Shown here: one piece after another, positions 47,472 through 58,807 of the stretch | Position numbering within the stretch: position 1 is the first letter of the stretch | Layout of the letters: every line of letters starts with the position of its first letter | Source of the DNA: Irpex lacteus | Lineage: Eukaryota > Basidiomycota > Agaricomycetes > Polyporales > Irpicaceae | Reading direction: 5' to 3' | Length of the DNA: 64,000 bases | Assembly: GCA_001986395.2 (NCBI GenBank) | Contig: MQVO02000007.1 | Coordinates: 62,001 to 126,000, forward strand | The notes under the pieces: model-generated | Database searches by the model: none | Seen by the model: the letters and a program-made list of their open reading frames with translations, nothing else | Told to the model about the DNA's origin: nothing | Made by a program: the position numbers and the translations under genes

Positions 47472-49025
47472 ATGTCTTCCATATCAGATCTTGAACAATT
47501 GTTTGTCGACAACATTTGATGCCTAACATGTTCTCGTTTATTGACGGTTTTATTCAGGTTCATCGGTGCCTACATCAATGTGGCTGCTAACGGTATGCTG
47601 TCCCATCTTATATTTCACCCTCCAATAAACTCATGTCCTCTTCTTTCAGTGTTGTACCTGTTCGAAAGTTGCATCACCCTCTCTCAAGAAGTTGACGTGA
47701 TATGGGGTTCCCGAAAATGGTCTACAATGACATGGCTCTATGCCTTTACCCGCTACGCTCCCTTTCTACTTTCAGTTTTTGAACTCGTGCCTCCATGGAA
47801 TCACGCGGTCGGTTACTCCGTGTTCATATCCGGGATTATGCTCATGGGTAGTATTCATGCAGAGCTGTATGGGCGTAAGTGTCATAACTGGGGCCCTCTC
47901 CCTCATACAATTCATATGCTTTGCATGCAAGTACCAGTCGCTATTGTCGCAATGACAGTACAGAATTTACTGAACATCGGCCAGTGTTCTCAGCATTGCG
48001 CGTACATGCTCTCCTCGGTAGAAAACTATCTATCGCTGGGCTGGTACTAGCATTAAATCTGGTACCCCTATTTACAAACCTGGTGCGTAATGACTCTCGC
48101 ATTCGATACCACGCCAAACTCATACCCAGCGATGGCTAGTTCTCGTTTGTGTCGTCTACACTTGAGTGGGATGCAGACGTAAATGTCTGCAACCAATTTA
48201 CGACAGAGTCTCCTGGTCTCTCTCTACGGTGAGTGACCCATGTCAACGCTGGATACATGTCATTCATTCAAGCTTTTAGACGTACGCTGATTCTTACAAA
48301 ACATGGCTTGTATAAATACTGACCGTGAATATGTTAAAGTGTCGCTGAGCACTCGCGTCGCAGTGATTATGGCTGACGTGATCGTGCTGCTGGTTACCTG
48401 GTACAAAACTGGCCAGACGTATATGGAGGCTCGACGGCTCAAGATCAGTACTCCCCTCGTAGCGCTACTACTACGCGATGGTATGTCACACTTTCTGTTG
48501 TTCTACCTACTCTATTGACTCATGTACGTGTTTGCAGGCACCGCTTACTTCGCGTGAGTCGATATATTGATAGCACGGACGGAGTATTCATACGTTCCAT
48601 TCGCAGCATTCTTACCATTATCAACATACTTCTACCCATCGCCAACGATATCGTGAGTCGTGTTCCAATTGTCATAAAAGCAAACGTCACTGACTATTAC
48701 ATTACCCAGCCGTCCCTAGTCAACCTGGACTTGGCAGCTTCTTTTTTAACAACGTATGTATCCAGCCTCCTTCTGACTACAACCATCTCAGCCATATGCT
48801 TCCAGACTAGTTCCAATCGTTATCTGTCGCTTCATCCTCAACCTTCGACAATTAGACGCTTCTGAAAGCTCTGAGAGTTCTGGAAATCTCTCAGTTAGCA
48901 TTCAGTTCGCGGGAAACTTGGGCGGACCACTACATACCGATATAGACGCGGAGTACGATGGAAGTGACTCGGAAGACATGGATGATCTGGAAACAAGTAC
49001 GAACGCGACGTATATCAGTGTCTGA
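47472..49025 (+). CDS. DUF6533 seven-helix membrane protein, copy 1
   Basis: The ATG at 47472 opens MSSISDLEQL. Introns include 47501-47557, 47593-47649 and a GC-AG intron at 47937-47984. Joined exons read FIGAYINVAANVLYLFESCI, then TLSQEVDVIW, FALFSALRVHALL, AGLVLALNLVPLFTN, STRVAVIMADVIVLLVTWYK, TPLVALLLRDGTAYF, ILTIINILLPIAND and LVPIVICRFILNLRQL. These are the conserved segments of the DUF6533 family, abundant in Agaricomycetes and of unknown function, with about seven membrane helices. The cytosolic tail is acidic (DGSDSEDMDDLET). The join between 48212 and 48340 is unresolved: the strong GT donor near 48230 gives the wrong phase, while a weaker one (GTCTCT near 48213) restores frame. 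The gene may be functional or slightly decayed. Confidence 0.72.
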
Positions 49026-50041
49026 TATGTGGGCAGCGTAGGTTCGTGGTAGGTCACAAGTCAGCCTACTCTGGGTTTTACTGAGAAGTTTTATTTAGGC
49101 CCATGTCTACTATTCCACGAGGGATGAGCGTGCTATAACGATGAGTTTCGACTAATGCAGGAGGATTTAAATTATAGTATACCAAATATCTGCAGCATCC
49201 CAATTGAAACGTTCATCTGTTGGCGTCAGAAAAGAGAGCGGCCCTATAACGATCGGAGTTTTTATTCATCACGCCCTATGAAGAAAAATCAACTTCGAGC
49301 TCCCCTTTGAATATAACGAATGAAACCATCGGTCCGGGTCAGCAGTTCGTAGTGCAAACATCGATTCGGAACTGAACGTTGAAGGCCAGAGCTGCGCGTT
49401 TGCTTGATTGGCATCTTTGTGAGTCGTGTCGTCAACGTCTGTATCATGTTCCAGTCTGACTCAGAAGCTTTAGACAACAGTGATCAGCTCCACGGAACGA
49501 AGCTTCAAGTTCGAAGATGTGGTCAGGTAATATATTCTTACGCTATGCTATCTGACTGATGCAATCGGAGTGCTCTACGACGAAGATGTGGTCAGGTAAT
49601 ATATTCTTACGCTATGCTACCTGACTGATGCAATCGGAGTGCTCTACGACAGATATCATAATCACCTTCGAAGATAGTTCCAGTACTACAGCTACGTTAT
49701 GGTAACTTTCTTCTCAACGGATAATTTCAATTACGAGCTATAGACTCATTAAGCTGCGTTCATAGGTTTCAAAGGGTCTGGGGACTGTAATCAAGAACTT
49801 GAAAGCACTCCATTGCTAGGTGATAGCTGATGCTGAGACCAATGATCTCTCTTATTCCAGGCTCCAGGACCGACAGGCATGTATGGTATAAAGGCAGAGC
49901 GATGTACTCCCTTCAATACAATCCAACTCCAGCCAGCCTCCTCGCCCTTTCAGTCCCTCCGATTGCTATTGATTTTCTTCAGAGTCGGAACTGTCTAACT
50001 GTCAGAATTGACTCTCGACATCTGCGTACAGATAAATCAGG
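49026..50041. other. Intergenic between the DUF6533 paralogues
   Basis: A 1-kb gap with a 69-bp tandem duplication (annotated separately) and AT-rich 5' flank of copy 2. No other gene was recognised. Confidence 0.55.
49512..49649. repeat. 69-bp tandem duplication
   Basis: Units 49512-49580 and 49581-49649 both begin CGAAGATGTGGTCAGGTAAT and differ by a single base (GCTATC versus GCTACC). The near-identity means a recent local duplication. It lies 0.4 kb upstream of the second DUF6533 gene. Confidence 0.95.
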
Positions 50042-51759
50042 ATGTCTTCTGCCTCCGATGCCCAGCAACTGTTCGTATGCTCAATAACCTCGTATATTCT
50101 TCGTGTGGCTCATTGACACATCCTCAGGACCACTGCGGCTTACATCAACGCCAGCGCTAACGGTATGTAGTTTCTTTATGCTTTTACGACACGGTTCCAA
50201 AGCACGCACTTCCCACAGTACTATATCTATTCGAGGCTTGCATTACGCTCTCAGAAGAGTATAATGCTATATGGAGCAGAAAGTGGGGAATGATAACGTG
50301 GCTATACGCGTCAACGCGTTATACTTCCACGCTGCTCTCAGTCTTTCAAATATTGCCCCCCTGGAACCGTACAGTCAGTTTATTCAACTACTGCATTACC
50401 AATCTAATCTAACATCTATGAAATGACGCAGAGGTACGCCTATGTCTTTAGGATCTTTAACTGTCTACGGTGAACTTAGGCGGCCATTATCACACGCGTA
50501 GTTGCGTGGCTAGTGTAGTGATAGTGACAGCCTGCACTCAAATACAATTCATCTGCCTTGCATGTAAGCCTTAGCTACTTGCACACTATGCACCATCTAA
50601 TACACTAACGGACCTGAATCTCAGTGTTCTCGGCGTTACGGGTATACGCTCTGTTGGAAGGGAAACGAAGTTTCGTTGCAGGAGTGGTCCTATTGTTGAA
50701 CGTGGTACCCTTCGCGATCAATCTGGTGAGCAATAGCGCTCAAATCAAATGAATCGGCTCTTATGTGAGACGAGGAATAGTTTGGACAAATAACCAGCGT
50801 GCTCATATACAGCGATGAACAACAGTTTTGCGAGCTGATTCCAATCGGATCTGAGAGATTCTCTATATCGTGCGTACTTTCTATGGTCTGTAATACCGCG
50901 CAATATAGCTCACATACGTTTTCAAAGACGTACGCATTCTCTAACATTTGGAGTGACTATAAGTACTACTAGTACTCATCGCTCCAACAGTGGCATTGGG
51001 CGCTCGTATTCCTGTTATCATCGCAGATATTATGGTGTTACTAGTCACCTGGCTCAAGACCGGTAGGGCTTATATAGAAGCCCGCGGGCAAAAAACCGTT
51101 GCCCCCCTTGCAACATTGCTTTTACGTGACGGTCAGTTGCATTAGCAAGGCTCTTTCCACAGTTTAGTCCTGAGTGCTGATACATGCCGTCGTAGGCACC
51201 ATCTACTTCTTGTGAGTTTGCATCATTGTAATGATGGAGGTGATCGTGGCTAGTGCTTATATAACCTTGCGGTAGGATCCTTCTGGTTTTCAACATCCTC
51301 CTTCCCATCAATGATGTTATTGTAAGTACCAAAAAGCAGCGATGAGCATTCTGAGTGAGCATGGTGTAGACATCCCTGGAAAATTTTGATTTAGCAACCT
51401 CTTTTATGGTGACGTCGGTGCCATCCCACATTTGCCCATTCACTTTCCAGATTACTAATGTACATACTATTCACAGATTGGCCCCGATAATCGTTTGCCG
51501 ATTTATTCTCAACCTCCGACAAATTAACGAAGGAGATATTTCGTCACGGATACCCTCTGGTGGTCGTTCTACTAGTCTCCGATTCGCAAGCAATATGGGC
51601 CAGCCCTTGCATACGGGTATAGAGGAAGAAGATGAGTTGAATAATCATTCAACAGCAGGCGAAGACCCTGGGGACTCGGCCATCACGCGTCCGCAGCGCG
51701 AGTCGGACGAAGAAGGTATGAGTAGGAACGACGTCGAAGCAGAGCTGGTTAGTTTTTAG
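50042..51759 (+). CDS. DUF6533 seven-helix membrane protein, copy 2
   Basis: The start MSSASDAQQL and the first intron position mirror copy 1. Exons read TTAAYINASANVLYLFEACI, TLSEEYNAIWSRKW, FALFSALRVYALL, VLLLNVVPFAINL, ARIPVIIADIMVLLVTWLK, APLATLLLRDGTIYF, LILLVFNILLPINDVI and LAPIIVCRFILNLRQI, with an acidic tail ending NDVEAELVSF. Copy 2 uses an ordinary GT donor where copy 1 has GC (near 50572). Exon borders at 50370-50520 and 50880-51000 could not be fixed with confidence. The pair clearly arose by tandem duplication. Function is unknown; the family is predicted to sit in a membrane. Confidence 0.68.
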
Positions 51760-52146
51760 ATTCGTGTGAAGACTCATGAGTATAGTGCTAACTAGATCCA
51801 TTGCTATCAGAGCTCGGCCTCTATTTGAATCTAGGTGTCATCACAGGTTGCGACGTAGAATAGCGTACTTTACGAAGTATGAGTATTGCCCTTGAAGTGC
51901 CCTCTGTCTAGATCTGTCAAATCAGGTAGTATAGGCTTTATGGGCGGTTTGGTGTACCCAATACCGGCAGAACACAATATTTACGCAGATTAGGAATTGT
52001 GTAGGAACATGCACAGTAGTTGTAGATGTCACATCATGACCGCGAGGCTCGAAATCGCAGGCTGCACCTCCTCAATGGATATTGACTCACATCTTCCGAA
52101 GAGGTTGACCTGTGTGTGAATTGAATGAGGAAAAAGTAAAAGAACT
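51760..52146. other. Intergenic, 3' of DUF6533 copy 2
   Basis: A 387-bp gap before the tRNA. No feature was recognised. Confidence 0.5.
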
Positions 52147-52251
52147 AGCCCACCGCGAGGGTCGAACTCGCAGCCTTCAGATTACGTAAGCATTGTCACG
52201 TGCCCGCAACTCGTAAGAGTCTGACGCTCTATCCGATTGAGCTAGGCGGGC
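52147..52251 (-). tRNA. tRNA-Lys(CTT) with 31-nt intron
   Basis: The reverse complement folds into a cloverleaf. The acceptor stem GCCCGCC pairs with GGTGGGC with one G-U. The D arm is TAGCTCAATCGGATAGAGC, the anticodon stem TCAGA/TCTGA with loop CTCTTAA (anticodon CTT), and the T arm CTGCGAGTTCGACCCTCGCGG. The intron at 52183-52213 interrupts the loop one base 3' of the anticodon, the canonical nuclear tRNA position. Internal A and B boxes are present. The intron would need the tRNA splicing endonuclease. Confidence 0.95.
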
Positions 52252-52499
52252 GATATCAGGGAGTAAATTTAACACCCTATGATTGGGTTGGCGGTTTCTC
52301 CCTGTCGGAGTTGAAACACCGCCCAAACCTTATTTTCTCTGGCTCATCCACAGAAACGACAAGCCCTCACCGCCGCTCGCAGCGACCGACTCCAAACTCG
52401 ACAACCTCGGACCAGGTTCGTCCTCGTCGACCTCCCATCCATCCTCGCCGCTAATCTTTGTTGTTTCCTCGTCGTAGCCTCCGTTCCTCAAGCTTCAAA

Positions 52500-52793
52500 A
52501 TGACCCACGACTCCGTTTGGTTCTCTCGTCCCCGCAAGTACGGCAAGGGTAGCCGTCAGTGGTACGCACATCTCCCATATCGTCGTTGAGGACTGCAACT
52601 GAAAGTAACTGGTACGATAGCCGTGTCTGCGCTCACCAGGCTGGTATCATCCGCAAGTACGGCCTCGACCTCTGCCGTCAGTGCTTCCGTGAGAAGTCTG
52701 CCGCCATCGGTTTCTTCAAGGTGCGATATCCAGCTGCCTCAATAGCTCTGGCTTGTACTGAACATTATTATCCCTTCTCCTCAGACACGATGA
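52500..52793 (+). CDS. RPS29: 40S ribosomal protein uS14 (S29)
   Basis: Three exons: 52500-52561, 52621-52720 and 52785-52793. The product is 56 residues, the usual size for this family: [20 protein letters not shown], then [22 protein letters not shown] with four zinc-binding cysteines, ending GFFKTR. It is a small-subunit ribosomal protein near the mRNA path in the head of the 40S. The last exon carries only two codons plus the stop, so gene finders may extend exon 2 into the intron. The upstream ~100 bp are C/T-rich, as in many ribosomal protein promoters. The tRNA-Lys gene lies 248 bp upstream on the other strand. Confidence 0.95.
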
Positions 52794-53421
52794 TTTCTTC
52801 ATCCATACTCTCCCTTGCGCGCTCTGATCATGCTGTCTCTGTATCCACTTCACTTCCATAAGCCGGCCGTCCTGTATGCATCGCTATGAGAAATCCCACA
52901 AAACATTGCATACTCTCATTCATTTGGGCGTAGCGGGAAGCACCACCAGTGTATCATTTGGAGACGAGAACCTTGCTGTGCGGTATGCATCCAGCCTCAT
53001 GCTATCGCTGCTGTTTTCGGTTCTTTCGTTCTCTCGCGTGTAACATATAGACGTTATTGGATCTCGACGCACATATATGCTCGTAAATACGTCGTAAGAA
53101 GGGAAACATCACCACATCTTAAGAGAGAAATCAATGCAAACTGCCAGAATAAAGACTAAACGAGCTATACATGAATACTACCTAGGATACATAAACAAGA
53201 AACCGTGCGGGGAGCAAGGGGTACCAACGAAAAGAGAAGAAGACAGCCGGATCCGGAATGCAACACGGATATGTACAACGAAAGCGCAAATATTGCAGGA
53301 AAATGCCTCATATGAATGATAAAACGAAGCCAAAAGAAAAGTCCGCGATAAATACTGGATGAAATGGCGGGGTAGCGCAGGATTCTCCTCTAGAGACGCC
53401 TCCATGACCGGTGCCCAACAA
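52794..53421. other. Intergenic between uS14 and Vac8 3' ends
   Basis: This is convergent 3' flank of both genes. Small ORFs are present but none is recognisable. An A-rich stretch (about 53090-53350) is probably 3' flanking or UTR sequence. Confidence 0.5.
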
Positions 53422-55856
53422 CTACTGCGCCCCCGAGCCCCCAGAGAAAGCTTCTCGTACACTCCTCCGCAGTTCCTCGTGGTCACGTCCCATAACGCTA
53501 CCTGCCCGGCTGTCGATGAGCGATCCAGCCTGTATCTGCGATGCAGGTGCGCTAGGAGTCAACGCGCCGTCTCCATCGCCGTCCGTGAAGTCCAAAATAC
53601 GTCTCGCCAAAAGCTGGATCTCCCCTTGCCCTTCGCCACCTTCGGTGTCCTGGTATGAGTGTTGTGAATGGTGAGAACGGGGTGTACCGCCGATGGATGA
53701 GGTGGGTGTGGACGTTCGTGTGGTAGCCAGTTGACGGATGTTCGGTATCAGGATGTTCGAGCTGCGGATGTTACTGATAAGTTGAGGGTCTGGGGAATTT
53801 CATGTTAGTTAGATGGTAAAGCGGGAAGATAGCTTGCAATTACCTCCGGATTCGAGGAGCTGTACGATAGTCCATACAGCGATATGCTGGAATGTGGCAT
53901 CGGGGCTGGTAAGGAAACGGTAGAGATACTTATGCATGCCGCCTTCCGGCTTATCCCAAACGTCGTTAAATGCAGAATAGTCATCAGATGTCGTACGTCC
54001 GTCTGCCAGCACGATGGTCAGTGAGCCCATGAACAAGCATCATGAACTAACGACCCACCCTTCGACGAAAGATTTCCCAATGCCGCTGCGCTGTTGCCTT
54101 GTACCTCCGAGCTAGGCGAGTTCGTCAGGGGAATCAAAACTTCGCAGATGCCCATCTCAAGAAGCTGTCCCTTCAATTCATCTGGAAATCCCCGTCAACT
54201 GTCAGTTCGTGAGAGTACCAAGATCACACTTACCGCTCAACGCAAGGACAGCAATACAAGCTGTCATCTCGCTCTGCACGTTCATAGGAACCTCGAGCAC
54301 GAGCTCTTTGATGCTCTGAACAGCGCCAGCCTTGACAATAGCGAGCTTGTTCTTCTCAGAGGAGGCGGCGAGGTTGCGAAGAGTGGAGATGGCGTGACAT
54401 TGGACCTCCTCGTTGTCCTTGAACGACAGGAGGTTGATGAGGGGTTGTAAGAAGCCGGACTCGATGATGGGTGACTCGTTATGAGGGTGGATCGAGACGT
54501 TGCGAACGCACGCGGCGGCGGAGAGGATCAAGGGGAGGTATGCGGATTGGAGGAGGCGCAAAAGTGATGAAAGACCATCGGCCTTGACGATCTCGAGCTG
54601 GTATTTCTCTGTAAAGAATGAGATATAGTGAACATGATCATAGGCGTGAACCTTACCATCACTGGCCAAGTTACGAAGAGCCAGGGCAGCTTGACACTGG
54701 ACCTTCAGACTTGGGCTGTCCATAAGCTGAACAAGGCTGGAAACAAGTTTAGGTTCCGTTTGAGCTAGCTTCTTCCTGTTGGTGGCTTGATGACAGGGTT
54801 TAGAAATGACAATCGCGACTTGTGTGAATTCTCCTACCATCAACAGCAATATTGCTCAACGCAGTTGTACAGTAATACTGCACATCTGTATCTTGTGAGC
54901 TAAGCAGACTGACTAGAACAGGGATCGCGCCTGCATTGACGAGCTGCTGCCTGTTCTCGTCTGTGCAAAAATTGGTCAGACATGACTGGAGCCCTAACAC
55001 AAGATGGACTGACCGGAATGTGTCATGTTGAGCAATGCACCAGTGGCATTTCGCTGCACTCTCATATCCCTTGACTTCGCCAAGCGGGTAAGCGGCACAA
55101 GAGCGCCAGACTTGGCAATCTTGGTCTTGTTGTCATCTGTAAACGAAGTTAGAGGCGAGCAACCAAGTGAGTAGATCCTAGACGCGCACCATGTGTCGCA
55201 AGGTTTGTCACACAGCCGACTGCGTTGCATTGCACTTCAACGTTCGGGCTGAGCATCTGTCGGATGAGGGGCTCCAATCCACCGAGCTTTACGATGAGAA
55301 GCTTGTTATCCGCTGAAAGGCGACTGAGTAGACGTAAGGCGTTATCAGATAAACGACGCACTATTCACTGCCAAATTTCCTAGTGCGGCGCTTGCTGCTC
55401 TCTGAACCTCTGTGTCATGGCTACCAAGGAGGAAGAGGATGGGATCGAGGGTGTCACGACCGACCGGGCGGACCTCCTTCTCGGTAATCTCGGCGAAAGC
55501 AAGGGCGGCGCTGCGTTGCAAGTCGACATTGTCGGAAAAGGAGAGTGTGGTCAACGCGGCCAGTGGTGGTCCTTCGAAGAAGTTGGTAGAGTTTCGGTCT
55601 TTGAAGAGCTGGAGCGTGAGCAACCGGAGTTTCTAGGCGTGCGCAGCATACACACTTTCTAGGAATTGGAGCAAATCTGCGACTGCCTCCCGCTCATTCT
55701 CTAGCAGCAGTGGCTCATACGATTGCGCCTTGCGCGAGGAGACTGCGGTGAAATGCAAGTAAGAAACCGAGCGTCAGAGGTACTGGTGACATCAAGGCAA
55801 CAGAACGAGAAAATCGACGAACAGCATGATTCGCAGCAGCTTGAGACAACACCCAT
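53422..55856 (-). CDS. VAC8: Vac8 armadillo-repeat vacuolar protein
   Basis: The start at 55856 gives [16 protein letters not shown]: Gly2 for N-myristoylation and clustered Cys for palmitoylation, as in Vac8. After the N-terminal exon comes [20 protein letters not shown], then about eleven armadillo repeats, including [23 protein letters not shown]-type [52 protein letters not shown] and [17 protein letters not shown]. Many introns break the repeats at regular places. The C-terminal tail is Ser/Gly-rich and ends SGGSGAQ. The junction of the first exon (around 55742-55800) needs a phase-1 donor and is uncertain. Vac8 sits on the vacuole membrane and works in vacuole inheritance, fusion, nucleus-vacuole contact and selective autophagy. 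Confidence 0.93.
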
Positions 55857-56195
55857 CGCTCTTTAACGCAGGCCTAGCTGTTTGCAGTGAGAAGCTAGAG
55901 CAGAGGATGGAGGAGGAGAGGAAGGAGATGGAGGACGAGGTAAAAGCTGCGAAACTTGGCTGGGCTCCCCCGCTCATGTTTGCCTGAGCAACCGCCCATC
56001 CCACGTGGGGTTAGCGCCCATGTATATGAGTCTGAGACCAGTAGCTGCAGACGTTGCTTCCACCTCGACTCTCATCTTCATCTGCTATAAATTTGCCAAC
56101 AGCGTGAGCCACTGGAATAACGCATTCTCAAGCTGCTGCGTGGCAGAAACGTCTCGCATCCTCAAGTTTTGACGGTCTGCAGTGGTACGAAGCCC
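55857..56195. promoter_or_regulatory. Shared promoter between Vac8 and CCA genes
   Basis: This 339-bp region separates divergent starts (55856 minus, 56196 plus). It contains AGAGGATGGAGGAGGAGAGG-type purine-rich sequence near the Vac8 side and no independent gene. Confidence 0.5.
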
Positions 56196-58419
56196 ATGCG
56201 GTTTCTCTTCTCGCGTTCTCTCGTTAGATTCAACTGCTTCCAGCCACGCGCTAGGAACGTACACACATATCGCGCTCGAGTACCTGCAAACATGGAAATC
56301 AAGCTGACTGAGGTCGAGGACAGAGTGTGCACTCTTCTCGACGACTGCACAAAATGGATGAAGAACGAGCACAATCTCGACACATCCTGCAGGATTGCCG
56401 GTGGATGGGTGCGGGACAAGGTCAATATTAACTCCTCGTGGGTCGCTGGCATCTCCGAGATGAGAGACACGCTGAGCCCTTCATGTATATTATAGCTGTT
56501 GGGATTGCAGAGTAATGATATAGACGTTGCCCTCACAGACATGATGGGACTCGCATTCGCAGAAAAATTCCAGGAGTATTGCAATTCGCTCGAAGGCGTA
56601 CCTATAGAGAAGATTGCAAAGGTAGAGAAGAACCCCGACCGTTCCAAGCATCTCGAGACGGCAAAGGCCAAAGTCCTGGACATTGAGCTTGATTTCGTCA
56701 ATTTGAGAAGCGAAGAATATGCAGAAGACAGTCGCATACCAACACAAATTGTAAATTCCCTCTTCTGTTGACATTGTCAGTGCTTTGACTCGCTTCAGGC
56801 CTTCGGTACCCCGTTGCAGGACGCATTGAGAAGAGACATCACAATCAACGCACTATTCTATAACGTACACTCTCGGGAAGTCGAGGACCATACAGGAAAG
56901 GTCAGTAGACTAATACTGTACCTTCTACTTCTGACGTTTTGCCCAGGGACTCGAAGACCTCAAAAATGGCATCGTGCGAACACCCCTTGCGCCTCGTGAG
57001 ACATTTATGGACGATCCTCTACGCGTTCTCCGCTGTGTCCGATTTGCTAGCCGGTTTGGGTTCACCCTGGTCCCAGAATTGCAAGCTGCAGCAAAAGACG
57101 AACAAATTCAGGTGAGAAACGATGAACAGACCGTTTTCACGTCCTAAAATGCTGATCTGTTGCAGCATGCGCTCAATACGAAGATAAGTCGAGAACGCGT
57201 CGGCGAAGAGCTGGATAAAATGATGAAGAGTAAGCTTCCTCATCTATGCCTCCAGTATCTATCGCGAGGACTGATCTTGCATATGATCAACAAGGCAAGA
57301 ATCCGCTTCTCTCCATCCAAATCATCAACGATCTATCTCTGTCTTCATCGATTTTCGACGTCCCAGCAGCAGTCGCGCCCAAATTCTCCGTACCACCCGG
57401 CCCTCCCAGTCAAGGTCTCGCTGCCGCTTCAATCCTACGCCTCTTGACCGAACCTCCCGAGCCGTCCCCCGCACTACTGCCTCTTCATCCCACTTTGAAA
57501 AATGCTTTCAGACCCGAACCCACTGCACCCGCAAGATTGTACCTCGCATGTGCGCTCACTCCTTACCGACGCGTGACATACGAAGATGCGAGGGGAAAGA
57601 CACATTCCGCCGCTGAAGCAGCCATACGCGACGGAGTGAAACTTGGAGTGCAGAACCACTACCTGGACGGCATACCAGCTCTCTTCGCCTCAGCCGATCT
57701 TCTCCAAAATCCCCAGATCGGAGGAGAGAAGGAGCGTGTACGCATGGGTATATCGCATTATCGTTACCAACCTTGCGAGCGCTGATTCTAGAGTTGTCGT
57801 CCGTAGGTCTGCTTCTGAGAGAGAAGAACGTTCACAATCCACATACCGGCTCATATTGGGCGACGTCCCTGCTGTTCTCTCTCGTGCAGGAACTCGTACC
57901 GTTTTGGGACGTCAGCGCAAAACGCTTGGACGGTAATACTACTTATTTTCACTCGCCGTTATTACAAGGTTCCTGACTCCTCTCATCCCTCTCCTGTAGA
58001 ACAAGCGGCATCTAATCGGATCGAAGTATACAACACGTTCGTGTCTCGTGTCGAAGAATTAAAACTCCACGAGGTAGTAGAAGCCCGACCTCTACTTGAC
58101 GTACGTCTCGTTTCGTTCCGCAATCAGACGCTTGTGCCACTCGTACTCATACCTCTTGTTCACCGCTCAGGGAAAGACAGTCGTAGAATTATTGGAGACC
58201 AAATCGGGGCCGTGGCTCAGCAAGGTGCTTGCGAGTGTTGTCGAGTGGCAATTGGAGTATCCGGAGGGCACAAAGGAGGATTGTCAGCGGTGGCTCAGGG
58301 AGGAGCTTAAGGCGGGTAGGATATCGTTCGACGCACCGCCGACTCGCGCTGCTCCGGCGAAGCGAGGTAAAGGCGACGGGAGAGCTAAAGGTACGAAGAA
58401 GACCAAGGTCGAGAGTTGA
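56196..58419 (+). CDS. CCA1: CCA-adding tRNA nucleotidyltransferase
   Basis: Introns: 56421-56495, 56751-56798, 56901-56946 and 57112-57165, plus further introns near 57230-57295, 57745-57805, 57930-58000 and 58100-58170. The first ATG (56196) gives a basic, acid-free leader (MRFLFSRSLVRFNCFQPRAR) typical of mitochondrial import. A second in-frame Met at 56292 (MEIKLTEVEDRV) would give a cytosolic or nuclear form. The class II nucleotidyltransferase signature RIAGGWVRDK-LLGLQSNDIDVAL is rebuilt across intron 1. Further motifs are RRDITINALFYN, DDPLRVLRCVRFASRFGF and the amino-acid template region. The enzyme adds the 3' CCA to all tRNAs without a nucleic-acid template. The long C-terminal part fits eukaryotic homologues, and the basic end (KGDGRAKGTKKTK) may be nuclear targeting. 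Confidence 0.94.
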
Positions 58420-58807
58420 TGTATCGATGTATAGTATAGAACATGGCTCGGTGTTATGCACATGCCCAAGAGTTTTGGACGTTATGTGCGAAGGCCGGGA
58501 CACAACGAGGATGTATCGTGATGATAACGGTGATGATAATTGGAAACTGATTCTATGTTGGTTAGTATACAGGAAAGCTTTATGCGGGAGACAGGTACAG
58601 ATGAATAGATAGCAGATGAGATGACGATAGACGACACGAGACGAGAGCAAAGTACAGAGGCATATGGATCTACATATGAGCTGGAAGAGGCCATGGCGAT
58701 GGAGGAGACGAGAGTGAGACGATGTACAGCATGAGAAGAAATACAAGTGAGAGAAGAGCACGAGAGTGAGAGACATAAGTGGAAGTCGATGATATCAACC
58801 CGTCGAA
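58420..58807. other. Convergent 3' region (CCA gene / HMG gene 2)
   Basis: A 388-bp gap with GA-rich composition on the plus strand (runs of GAGACGA and AGATGA). No gene is supported. Confidence 0.55.
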
